In this document: positions 44,870-50,979 of the stretch, piece by piece | Position numbering within the stretch: position 1 is the first letter of the stretch | Layout of the letters: each line of letters opens with the position of its first letter | Assembly: GCA_947504045.1 (NCBI GenBank) | Contig: CANNFY010000001.1 | Coordinates: 496,001-560,000 of the forward strand | Length of the DNA stretch: 64,000 bases | Reading direction: 5' to 3' | DNA from: an uncultured Maribacter sp. | GTDB taxonomy: Bacteria; Bacteroidota; Bacteroidia; Flavobacteriales; Flavobacteriaceae | Made by a program: the position numbers and the translations under genes | Notes under the pieces: generated by a model | Seen by the model: only the letters and a program-made list of their open reading frames with translations | Database searches by the model: none | What the model was told of the DNA's origin: nothing

Positions 44870-45796
44870 TTGGGTTTAACTATTACTTATCGGACTATAT
44901 TTTTACTTGTAGTTTTTTATATGCCATTAAACGCATATACCCAAGATATTAAACAAAAAATAGGTTTTGTTTTGAGTAATGATAAGTTTGCAGATAATGA
45001 CAAATATTTTACCAATGGCATTTATCTAAACTATTCTAAATTGTTACCTAAATCTTTTATTCTTACTAAAAAAGAGGATACGAAACTACAACTAAGCCTT
45101 AGTCTGGGTAACGAAATTTATTCCCCAGAAAATTTATCTTCTACCAAAAGTTCAGATTTTGACAGGCCATATGCTGGTTGGCTTTTTGGTACTTTTCAAA
45201 TAGGTTCTATAAATAAAAACATAGCCAATTTTATTTCGTTAGAAACGGGTATTACAGGACCAGAATCTTATGCTGGCAAATTACAAGTTGCTATTCATAA
45301 TACTTTTGACATTGCACCAATACCCACTTGGACCGATGAAATTGCATACAAATGGCTTTTTAATTTTAAAACAAAACATATTTTTAATATACTAGCTACT
45401 ACAAAAAATGCATTGCATTATAGTATTTCGCCAAGTTTAGGAACAAAAGATATTTATGTAGAAAATAATATTAGCTACTATTTTGGAAAACTAAATACAT
45501 TTCAAAATAGCTCAAGAGTTACTATGGTAGATAATAGTGCTGCAAAAGAAATTTTTGGTTACTTAGCTATAGGTCATACCTATGTAGCACATAATACTCT
45601 AATAGAAGGTGCCATTTATTCTAGTAACGATCCCTATACCATTGCAGCTTCTAAAAATGTTTTAAGGGTAGAAATTGGCGCTGTTTTACATGCTAAAAAA
45701 AACACCTTTAAAATTTATTACAACTACAACAGTAAAGAAACAGACATAGCTACATCACACGTGTATGGAAGTTTAGCATACTCTAGAAGTTTTTAA
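44870..45796 (+). CDS. LpxR-like lipid A deacylase family outer-membrane protein
   Basis: This 308-aa predicted outer-membrane beta-barrel belongs to the DUF2219/LpxR family, which removes the 3'-acyloxyacyl group of lipid A in characterised members. Blocks are NDKFADNDKYFTNGIYLNY, DFDRPYAGWLFG, ETGITGPESYAGKLQ and VAIHNTFD, and a terminal Phe (YSRSF). The only start giving a signal peptide is TTG at 44870; the first ATG (44922) would cut into it, so a TTG or other non-ATG start is likely. Function in this organism is inferred. Confidence 0.75.
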   Translation: MGLTITYRTIFLLVVFYMPLNAYTQDIKQKIGFVLSNDKFADNDKYFTNGIYLNYSKLLPKSFILTKKEDTKLQLSLSLGNEIYSPENLSSTKSSDFDRPYAGWLFGTFQIGSINKNIANFISLETGITGPESYAGKLQVAIHNTFDIAPIPTWTDEIAYKWLFNFKTKHIFNILATTKNALHYSISPSLGTKDIYVENNISYYFGKLNTFQNSSRVTMVDNSAAKEIFGYLAIGHTYVAHNTLIEGAIYSSNDPYTIAASKNVLRVEIGAVLHAKKNTFKIYYNYNSKETDIATSHVYGSLAYSRSF

Positions 45797-45846
45797 AAAC
45801 TAAACCATACAGATTATATTAGCACATGCTTTTTATTTTTTAATTG

Positions 45847-46356
45847 TTAAACAACCAATCTTAAATCAAAACGTCTTTCTTTTAGCTGTTTTCCAAAAGA
45901 TTCTGAACTAATTTCTTTTGTAAGTTCAAACCCATGTCTATGGTATAAAGCTGCAGCAGTAGGAAGCTCATTTGTAGTCCATAAATATGCAGATTTGTAT
46001 TTTCTTTCTTTTAGACAATTCATAAAAAGCTTCATCAAATGTTTACCAAGACCTGTACCCCTAAATTCAGGTAATATTAAGAAATATCTTAATTGAGCGG
46101 TTTTATTTTCTCGATGCATTAAGAACAATAATCCAACTATTTTATCATTTTTTTCTGCAATCCAAACACCATCTTTATTTGCATCAAACTGGTCATAAAA
46201 TTCACACAAACCTTTAGCTACATATTTTTCAAAAGCAATGCCATAATTCAATTCTTTCTTATACAAAATACCATGAAGATAAATTGCATAACCTAAATCT
46301 CCAGACTGTAATTCAGTTCGTATTGTAAGGTCTTTAAATTTACTTTTATTAGTCAT
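45847..46356 (-). CDS. GNAT-family N-acetyltransferase
   Basis: This 169-aa cytoplasmic acetyltransferase has the acetyl-CoA-binding block FRGTGLGKHLM (Q/RxxGxG/A loop) after beta-4 (LRYFLILPE), and LWTTNELPTAAALYHRHGFE toward the end. It starts 3 bp after the MarR stop. In many bacteria the same two domains are fused as one MarR-GNAT protein, so this pair looks like a split version working together. The acyl acceptor is unknown, perhaps a small amine or antibiotic. Confidence 0.85.
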   Translation of the reverse strand: MTNKSKFKDLTIRTELQSGDLGYAIYLHGILYKKELNYGIAFEKYVAKGLCEFYDQFDANKDGVWIAEKNDKIVGLLFLMHRENKTAQLRYFLILPEFRGTGLGKHLMKLFMNCLKERKYKSAYLWTTNELPTAAALYHRHGFELTKEISSESFGKQLKERRFDLRLVV

Positions 46357-46359
46357 ATA

Positions 46360-46788
46360 CTACTTTCCTGTTAAAATTTTTTCAATTGAAATCATGTGAT
46401 TTATTAATGCATTGACTTTCTCTTTTTCTATATTTTCAATTATTGACAAAACTTGAGAATTTGACGCACTATTTAATTTTTCAAATTCAAGTATTCCAGT
46501 TTTTGAAAGTTTTAAATAAGAATGCCTTTTATCTTTATCAGAAACATTTTTTACAATAAGTTTAAGATTGGATAATTTTTTTAAAACCCTACTCAAATAC
46601 CCTTTATCAAATTTTAAAGTTGTAGTCAATTCTTTAGCTGTAATTTCATTACTATTATAAATTTCATACATAATTCTTACTTCGGTTAAAGTATACTCGC
46701 TATCTAAAAGGTGCTTATCTAATAACCCTAGAACATTAGTATAAAACCTATTAAATGAACGTATTTTATTTATTTCCTCTAAATTCAT
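46360..46788 (-). CDS. MarR-family transcriptional regulator
   Basis: This winged-helix repressor family protein has the helix-turn-helix in ITAKELTTTLKFDKGYLSRVLKKL and a wing with VSDKDKRHSYLKLSKTG. The ORF track uses a TTG at 46794, but the ATG at 46788 (MNLEEINK) is the better start (142 aa). A -7-like box TATATTTG lies immediately upstream (46792-46799 on the minus strand), so the message is nearly leaderless. It probably controls itself and the acetyltransferase gene through the palindrome 18 bp upstream. The ligand is unknown. Confidence 0.88.
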   Translation of the reverse strand: MNLEEINKIRSFNRFYTNVLGLLDKHLLDSEYTLTEVRIMYEIYNSNEITAKELTTTLKFDKGYLSRVLKKLSNLKLIVKNVSDKDKRHSYLKLSKTGILEFEKLNSASNSQVLSIIENIEKEKVNALINHMISIEKILTGK

Positions 46789-46805
46789 ATACAAATATAT
46801 GTGAT

Positions 46806-46868
46806 AATAGTTGACAAAAGCAACTATTTATACGTTTTCAAACGACTACAAACGTTTACAAACGAAAG
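46806..46868. promoter_or_regulatory. MarR promoter operator palindrome and helically phased repeats
   Basis: AATAGTTG-ACAAAAG-CAACTATT (46806-46828) is a perfect 8-bp-arm palindrome just upstream of the marR start, overlapping its predicted -33 region: the expected place for autorepression. Next to it CAAACG occurs three times at exactly 10-bp steps (46839, 46849, 46859), one helical turn apart, suggesting a second protein-binding array. Binding is inferred. Confidence 0.6.
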
Positions 46869-46876
46869 TAAATATT

Positions 46877-46884
46877 TTACAACC
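46877..46884. repeat. 8-bp target site duplication, left copy
   Basis: TTACAACC lies directly outside the left terminal repeat. The identical octamer abuts the right terminal repeat at 50862-50869. IS1595-family elements generate 8-bp duplications, so this marks the insertion point. Confidence 0.95.
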
Positions 46885-46909
46885 GGCATCTATATACGTG
46901 TTGGGACAA
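46885..46909 (+). repeat. Left terminal inverted repeat of the IS1595-type element
   Basis: The 25-bp sequence beginning GGCATCTATATACGTG and ending TTGGGACAA is the exact reverse complement of 50837-50861. Confidence 0.95.
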
Positions 46910-47095
46910 AAAAGTAAAGTAAAAATAAAAGATACCTTTTAAGTATTTTTTTTGATGGATATTTTAAGCGTACGGGCAAAAACGCAACTCGCTTCTTAGG
47001 GCTATTGACTTAAAAACTCCACAATATGAAAGAACTTTTGCGGTTATCGCTGCCTTGTTTACAAGCACCACGATTATACTACCAAAATAGAGCCG
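46910..47095. other. Left subterminal region of the transposon, no gene recognised
   Basis: These 186 bp hold no convincing gene. A small palindrome CTTGTTTACAAG (about 47054-47065) and a weak ATAC/GTAT hairpin with a T-run near 46932-46952 are visible; the latter could terminate minus-strand transcripts. A 14-codon ORF at 46955 has no promoter evidence. Confidence 0.4.
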
Positions 47096-47218
47096 CTATT
47101 TTTTTAAAGACTTTATAAAATCGTCTTCTTTTTGACCCAATGGCATAAGAACATGATACCACATACAGTTAAAACCGTATCGTATCAATCTAAACCATCT
47201 AGGAGCTTTTTTTCTCAT
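47096..47218 (-). CDS. Micro-ORF, 40 aa, Trp/Arg-rich passenger peptide
   Basis: This ORF is not in the ORF track. It begins MRKKAPRWFRLIRYG and ends in an acidic then basic tail (QKEDDFIKSLKK). The start overlaps the end of the upstream 44-codon ORF by 20 bases in another frame, suggesting translational coupling. The composition is coherent and unlike random AT-rich translation. I do not recognise the family. Confidence 0.45.
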   Translation of the reverse strand: MRKKAPRWFRLIRYGFNCMWYHVLMPLGQKEDDFIKSLKK

Positions 47219-47333
47219 TACCTTTAGGAATAGATACTTTTAATACATCATCAAGAGTAGTGTTAATCTTTAACTTCTCTTCGTACTTCTTAGCACGTTC
47301 CTTTTTTTCTTTTATGGGTTGTTTCTTTTCCAT
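47199..47333 (-). CDS. Micro-ORF, 44 aa, Lys/Glu-rich passenger peptide
   Basis: This ORF starts MEKKQPIKEKKERAKKYEEK, a strongly charged helix, then has KINTTLDDVLKVSIPKG. Small proteins of this pattern are frequent in Bacteroidota, so it is probably a real gene, but I know of no function. It lies divergent from the DUF4760-like gene, 111 bp away, and overlaps the 40-aa micro-ORF downstream. Confidence 0.5.
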   Translation of the reverse strand: MEKKQPIKEKKERAKKYEEKLKINTTLDDVLKVSIPKGNEKKSS

Positions 47334-47388
47334 GTTTACAAAGATAACGATAATAGCTACATATAATCGATACTTGTGTATAATGTAG

Positions 47389-47417
47389 TTGATTTTTGTA
47401 GGAAAAATTTATATTTG
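47389..47417 (+). promoter_or_regulatory. Promoter of the DUF4760-like gene
   Basis: TTG (47389-47391), 18 bp, TATATTTG (47410-47417) is very close to the Bacteroidota consensus TTG-N19-TAnnTTTG. Transcription would start about 47424, which excludes the ORF-track start at 47376 and supports the ATG at 47445. Confidence 0.7.
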
Positions 47418-47444
47418 TTATCCCCTTTAATTTTACAAATAAAT

Positions 47445-48056
47445 ATGAAAACAAGTTTTAAAATCAATTTTAGGGTAAGTTATGTTATATTAGGTCTTTT
47501 AATAGTGACTTTATTAGGGTTGTGGATATTTTTTAATTATTACCCTAGTAATGAATGGACACCTAGTATGTTGGACGTTATGGCGTATTGCACAGGTAGT
47601 GTTGCAATTCTCACTTTAATTTATCATTCTTTAAATCTGCAAAGCTCTCAAAATATGCATAAGCAGAACTTAAAAATAAGAAAAAATCAATATTCTTTTG
47701 ATATAGTATCTAAAGTTCATGAGACCGAAATGGCTAATAATTTAAATGAACTTAGGAAAATGAAGGTTGCCCAATCTCAAAACCTAAAAGAAAAAAATAT
47801 TAAAGAATTTGTTAAGTTTTTAGATGAAAACCCGACTATAAATTCAAAAGTATCCCAACTTTTAAATTATTTCGAGCACGTAAGTATATTGATAGAGGTG
47901 CAACATGTAGATGAAATTATAATAAAATCCGCTTTTAAAACGTTATTTACTAGCACATATTCAATGCTAAAGTTCTATATTGATGAAAAACAACTACAAC
48001 ATAGGACTACTTGGATTACTTATGAAAATCTATCTAAAAAATGGAGTGTTGAATAA
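47445..48056 (+). CDS. DUF4760-like two-TM membrane protein (transposon passenger)
   Basis: The ATG at 47445 (MKTSFKIN) fits the promoter upstream and gives 203 aa. Two membrane segments lie near the N-terminus (VSYVILGLLIVTLLGLWIFF and MAYCTGSVAILTLIYHSL). A coiled cytoplasmic helix (QNMHKQNLKIRKNQYSF) and a helical domain with LLNYFEHVSILIE and LKFYIDEKQ follow, the usual look of DUF4760 proteins. That family has no established role. Its carriage inside a transposon with its own promoter suggests an accessory function. Confidence 0.6.
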   Translation: MKTSFKINFRVSYVILGLLIVTLLGLWIFFNYYPSNEWTPSMLDVMAYCTGSVAILTLIYHSLNLQSSQNMHKQNLKIRKNQYSFDIVSKVHETEMANNLNELRKMKVAQSQNLKEKNIKEFVKFLDENPTINSKVSQLLNYFEHVSILIEVQHVDEIIIKSAFKTLFTSTYSMLKFYIDEKQLQHRTTWITYENLSKKWSVE

Positions 48057-48077
48057 GTTAAAAAATTGGTATAAATT

Positions 48078-48107
48078 TTGTATATTAATAATTGTAGGTT
48101 ACATTTG
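48078..48107 (+). promoter_or_regulatory. Consensus promoter of a micro transcription unit
   Basis: TTG (48078-48080), exactly 19 bp, TACATTTG (48100-48107) is a full match to the Bacteroidota TTG-N19-TAnnTTTG promoter. The -7 box is embedded in an inverted repeat AGGTTAC/GTAACCT (48096-48118), which may also end the DUF4760-like transcript or act as an operator. Confidence 0.65.
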
Positions 48108-48135
48108 ATACGTAACCTTTTAAAACTAAATAAAT

Positions 48136-48180
48136 ATGAATGCTGTAAATTTAATTATTAGAGACTTAGAAGGAGTGTAA
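48136..48180 (+). CDS. 14-aa micro-ORF with its own promoter and terminator
   Basis: The peptide MNAVNLIIRDLEGV begins about 22 nt after the predicted transcription start, behind the A-rich leader that Bacteroidota use in place of a Shine-Dalgarno. It is followed by a terminator at 48204-48228. The unit of about 115 nt therefore looks like a complete gene for a tiny peptide or a small RNA. No homologous family is known to me. Its 3' end approaches the convergent transposase gene, so an antisense role is possible. Confidence 0.4.
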   Translation: MNAVNLIIRDLEGV

Positions 48181-48203
48181 ACTTAATAAACAATAAAATA
48201 TAT

Positions 48204-48228
48204 AGCCCCTATTTAAAGGGGCTTTTTT
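48204..48228 (+). terminator. Intrinsic terminator
   Basis: AGCCCC (48204-48209) pairs with GGGGCT (48218-48223) over an 8-nt loop and is followed by TTTTTT. It ends plus-strand transcription just before the convergent transposase stop at 48239. Confidence 0.85.
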
Positions 48229-48238
48229 ATTTAATAAA

Positions 48239-49171
48239 TTAATCCACTAATTTTCTATAAGTCAACACACTTTCCGACCCCTCTAAAAACTGATTAAACC
48301 TTTCATTAGAAGTTAAAGTACGATTATTATATCTAGCAGCATATTCATCTAAATAACGGCTAATATGCTTATCGCTTACTTGATGATATACTCCATATAA
48401 CCCACGTTTTAACACACTCCAAAAACTTTCTATTGTATTTGTGTGTACTTGTCCATCAACATAAATATTTAATGCGTGTTTTACATTATCATGCTTATAA
48501 GTTCTTTTCAACTGCTTATATGCAGGTGCTTCATCTGAATAGATTGTAGCATCTTGCGGTACATGAGTTTTAACGAACTCTAACATATTTTGTGTAGTTT
48601 CTCCTGACACATACTTTAAAGCAACCTTACCGTTTCTTTCAATGATACCAATAACGGTTTTCTTTGCCTTGTACGGCTTGCCTTCATTGGTCAACGATAA
48701 ATCATCTTTAGAACGTCTTTTTTTAAGGTGCTTGTTTTTTTCTTTACCACCAATATAAGTAGCATCAGTTTCAACCATTTTATCTTCTCCTAACATTTGC
48801 GGAGCTTTTTCTTTTAGCATTTCTCTAATTCTATGAAGTACGAACCATGCTGTTTTCTGTGTAATACCTAAATCAATTGCAAGTTGTACAGAACTAATAC
48901 CTTTTTTATGCTCCGTACATAACCATATTGCAGCAAACCATATACGAAAAGGTATTTTAGAGTTTTCAAAAATAGTTCCAACTTTTACAGTAAACTTTTT
49001 ATGACACTCTTTTTCTCTACATTTATAACCTCTATTAGTTTTATAAGGCTTCCCACAACCACAATGAGGACAATGTGGATCATTACCCCAACGTATATTT
49101 TCGTAATACTCTATACAGGTACTTTCTTCTTTAAAATAATCTAATAATTGTGGTAATGACTTGAATTGCAT
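48239..49171 (-). CDS. IS1595-family transposase (ISXO2-like)
   Basis: This 310-aa transposase has an N-terminal zinc ribbon (CPHCGCG then CREKECHKKF, about 33-60), a helical DNA-binding region (GISSVQLAIDLGITQKTAWFVLHRIRE) and the ISXO2-like DDE/DDN nuclease domain: VETDATYIGGKEKNKH (first Asp), YSDEAPAYKQL (second Asp), VHTNTIESFWSVLKRGLYGVYH and YLDEYAARYNNR. It moves the element between the 25-bp repeats. Length is normal and no frameshift is seen, so it is probably active. Confidence 0.93.
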   Translation of the reverse strand: MQFKSLPQLLDYFKEESTCIEYYENIRWGNDPHCPHCGCGKPYKTNRGYKCREKECHKKFTVKVGTIFENSKIPFRIWFAAIWLCTEHKKGISSVQLAIDLGITQKTAWFVLHRIREMLKEKAPQMLGEDKMVETDATYIGGKEKNKHLKKRRSKDDLSLTNEGKPYKAKKTVIGIIERNGKVALKYVSGETTQNMLEFVKTHVPQDATIYSDEAPAYKQLKRTYKHDNVKHALNIYVDGQVHTNTIESFWSVLKRGLYGVYHQVSDKHISRYLDEYAARYNNRTLTSNERFNQFLEGSESVLTYRKLVD

Positions 49172-49190
49172 GGTGTTTTATTTAGATAGT

Positions 49191-49219
49191 CAAATATACA
49201 TCTTGTCCCACTAACTACC
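49191..49219 (-). promoter_or_regulatory. Transposase promoter with an internal terminal-repeat-like half site
   Basis: TATATTTG (complement of 49191-49198) is a good -7 box 20 bp before the transposase ATG. No good TTG lies at -33. Just upstream, TGGGACAA (complement of 49203-49210) copies the inner end of the terminal repeats (TTGGGACAA). The transposase could bind here and control its own gene. Confidence 0.5.
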
Positions 49220-49616
49220 TAATATTTTTGATTATTTATTTTTTTATATAGTAATTAATTGATTAAAGATTAAAAAAATAGATTCAATAGGTCTTTTTTG
49301 TATTTTTTTGTTTTCTAAAAAAAATTACAAGATTCTATAACCTTAATGTTTATGGAGGGTTCAGACAAAACATAAAAAAAAATACATTTTTTAAATCACA
49401 AGTATATTAATCTTGACTACTTGACAATCAAGAACTTACGGGTTTTACTTAAAGAATTAACACGATATTGTTAATAACTATGTTAAAACGTGCGAGATTT
49501 TAATAGAAATTATGATCTGAGATCTTATACATTTGACCTGTAGAAATAAAAAAAAGTCACCGAGGGTCGAAACTAGATGACTTATTTATTTTTAAAATGT
49601 AGTAACAAAATAAGAG
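49220..49616. other. 397-bp AT-rich region of the transposon without recognised gene
   Basis: No ORF of note is present. Small palindromes are visible: CTTGA-CAA-TCAAG and GATCTGAGATC. An AAGTCA/TGACTT stem (about 49556-49591) followed by a T-rich stretch may be a terminator for a short RNA. Confidence 0.4.
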
Positions 49617-49682
49617 GGGGCTGTCTGGCGATGTTACGGAGTTCCTATTCTTAAACAGAGGGTTCGATACCCTCCAGCTCCA
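49617..49682 (+). ncRNA. tmRNA-like acceptor and T-arm structure, internally deleted
   Basis: GGGGCTG (49617-49623) pairs with CAGCTCC (49675-49681) as a 7-bp acceptor stem that includes the G3-U70 wobble read by alanyl-tRNA synthetase. The 3' strand follows directly a canonical T-arm, GAGGG-TTCGATA-CCCTC (49658-49674), with discriminator A. TCTGG after the 5' strand is also tmRNA-like. Only 34 nt lie between, too few for a normal tRNA and far too few for tmRNA, and no CCA is encoded. It may be a shrunken ssrA relic, an old attachment site, or a genuine tRNA mimic. A T6 run follows. Confidence 0.5.
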
Positions 49683-49731
49683 CTTTTTTGTTATGCAAAT
49701 ATAACTAATAACCGTTAAATACGGTAATAAT

Positions 49732-50235
49732 ATGCATATTATGTCAAATATTTCTTTGTTAAATCTAAAAAAAGAGAAGGCTTCATTAGAGAGAAAGTTG
49801 ACGATTATTAATTTAATGATAGATGCTTACTCGGAAGATGAAGTTATAGTAAAAGAAGAGCAAATTTCAATGTCCTTTCAGTCAGCTATATCCGATATAG
49901 TAGTGAGTCTAGATGATGATTTTCCGATTAATAAAAAATGGCTTGACCAAATACTATATTTATTAGATGATAAGGAAAGGTTTTTAAGTAATCATGAATT
50001 AGCAGAATCCTTAATGTTGTATCATAGAGACTGTAATATTGATAAACTAAAAAGAAAAGTATCTGTAATAATATCGGCAGCTTTTAAAAATCAAACTATA
50101 AAGGACTTAATAAAGGTTAGAGTTTCTAAATTGCCACAGGGAAATGTTTGGGGGTATAAAAAATGGTTAGATGAAGATGGTAATATAATAAAAAGACATA
50201 AGCCATACATGGAAGATAAAATTCTTAAAGAATGA
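49732..50235 (+). CDS. Passenger protein of unknown function, coiled-coil plus winged-helix-like
   Basis: This 167-aa protein (an ATG four codons in, MSNISLLN, is equally possible) begins with a short coiled coil (LLNLKKEKASLERKLTIINL). It ends with a domain of the general winged-helix pattern (WLDQILYLLDDKERFLSNHELAESL, then KVSVIISAAF, and NVWGYKKWLDEDG), reminiscent of HARE-HTH-like domains. This would suit DNA binding, perhaps regulating the element, but I do not recognise the family. No membrane segment is seen. Confidence 0.6.
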   Translation: MHIMSNISLLNLKKEKASLERKLTIINLMIDAYSEDEVIVKEEQISMSFQSAISDIVVSLDDDFPINKKWLDQILYLLDDKERFLSNHELAESLMLYHRDCNIDKLKRKVSVIISAAFKNQTIKDLIKVRVSKLPQGNVWGYKKWLDEDGNIIKRHKPYMEDKILKE

Positions 50236-50247
50236 TATTGATAAAAT

Positions 50248-50441
50248 AAAGTGGCACTATAAAGATAAGTCCAGATTCGAGGTTTGCGCAACAGAACTGT
50301 ACATTGCTTGAAGTGCCATTTTAAAGTATCTAAGGGAAAAGATTTTCGTTTTGCTTGGTCAGGCTTAAAAGCTTCCAAAACTTTTAAGAGTAGCTAAAAT
50401 GATTTTCCGAATCGGCTTCCAAAACCGATTCCCCTTTTTTT
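50248..50441 (+). ncRNA. Structured RNA candidate with twin identical-loop hairpins
   Basis: A long-range stem GTGGCACT / AGTGCCAT (50248-50322) is followed by two hairpins: CTTAAAAG-loop-CTTTTAAG (50364-50388) and GAATCGG-loop-CCGATTC (50409-50431). The loops are the same nine bases, CTTCCAAAA, on unrelated stems. The second hairpin runs into CCCTTTTTTT (a terminator). Conserved loop with different stems suggests the loop is the recognised part. No coding frame covers it convincingly. Confidence 0.5.
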
Positions 50442-50451
50442 AAATATATAC

Positions 50452-50569
50452 TCCGCATCATTAGCGGACAAACAGACGAGAAAATTAAAGTGTGCCGTCT
50501 CTCATTAGGATAGGGCTTTAAATAATTACCGTCGAAAAAGGGGTAAACTTAGCGGTGAGCCCCTTTTTT
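50452..50569 (+). ncRNA. Second hairpin block ending in an intrinsic terminator
   Basis: TCCGC-ATCATTA-GCGGA (50452-50468), AGACG/CGTCT (50474-50500) and AAAAAGGGG/CCCCTTTTTT (50535-50569) follow one another. The last is a good terminator. Together they may form the 3' part of the same or another small RNA. No promoter between it and the previous hairpin block is clear. Confidence 0.4.
50535..50569 (+). terminator. Intrinsic terminator
   Basis: AAAAAGGGG (50535-50543) and CCCCTTTTTT (50560-50569) form a stem of about 9 bp with a 16-nt loop and a T-run. Confidence 0.7.
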
Positions 50570-50673
50570 CATTTTTCAAATCTATGAAATATACTAATCC
50601 GATCCAAATATTTGATGCAATATTAGATGACATACCTTGTCAAGAACTGTTTTTATTTTAAATAATACTTTAT

Positions 50674-50811
50674 TTAACTTATAAAATTAAAGTATTTTAA
50701 TAGACCTAATATTATTACAACAACAATTACAATCCTTACGATTCTATTTCCAACAGTAGAATTAAAGAACCAAAACCTAGAATCGTTTTTGTATCTATTT
50801 TTAAAATCCAT
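50674..50811 (-). CDS. Micro-ORF, 45-aa single-pass membrane peptide
   Basis: This ORF is not in the ORF track. It starts MDFKNRYKNDSRFWFF, a charged N-terminus, followed by one hydrophobic segment (IVRIVIVVVIILGLL) and a short tail. It starts 25 bp inside the right terminal repeat. A promoter TTG-N19-TATATTTA can be drawn with its TTG inside that repeat, so the element's own end may drive it. The function is unknown; small membrane peptides include toxins and regulators, but nothing here shows which. Confidence 0.5.
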   Translation of the reverse strand: MDFKNRYKNDSRFWFFNSTVGNRIVRIVIVVVIILGLLKYFNFIS

Positions 50812-50836
50812 CAGATAAATATAAGTGTTTTTAATC

Positions 50837-50861
50837 TTGTCCCAACACGTATATAGATGCC
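50837..50861 (-). repeat. Right terminal inverted repeat of the IS1595-type element
   Basis: This is the exact 25-bp reverse complement of the left repeat at 46885-46909. Its TTG also forms the -33 part of a possible inward promoter. Confidence 0.95.
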
Positions 50862-50869
50862 TTACAACC
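50862..50869. repeat. 8-bp target site duplication, right copy
   Basis: TTACAACC, identical to 46877-46884. Confidence 0.95.
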
Positions 50870-50979
50870 GAATATCTTTTCAGAGCCTATATATGTTTGC
50901 AATGTGGCAGCAATAAAACGCCATAGTATTAACTGTTTAACCACGTTTGTCATACTGGCAGACATTAAATTTAAAACAT

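Larger units (their letters stand above)
46885..50861. mobile_element. IS1595-family passenger-carrying transposon, complete (3977 bp)
   Basis: The element is bounded by perfect 25-bp inverted repeats and an 8-bp target duplication, and encodes one IS1595/ISXO2-like transposase (48239-49171). At nearly 4 kb it is about four times the size of a simple member. The rest is passenger DNA: micro-ORFs, a DUF4760-like protein, a 167-aa protein, a tmRNA-like structure and RNA hairpins. The IS1595 family is known to include such passenger-bearing forms. It landed between marR and ssb. Exact repeats and an open transposase frame suggest recent movement. Confidence 0.93.

Noticed and set aside
46955-46999. 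14-codon ORF near the left transposon end
   Set aside because: Unlike the 48136 micro-ORF, it has no promoter or terminator of its own.
46990-47095. Possible integron attC-like site
   Set aside because: The GTT/AAC core boxes do not pair convincingly and no integrase is present.
50091-50378. 95-aa minus-strand ORF across the end of the 167-aa gene and the hairpin block
   Set aside because: It runs antisense to the plus-strand gene and through the hairpin DNA. The composition looks accidental, although homologous shadows may be annotated elsewhere.
50584-50661. 25-codon plus-strand ORF after the terminator in the transposon
   Set aside because: No promoter is visible and it follows a terminator directly. 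It could be a gene remnant but cannot be supported.
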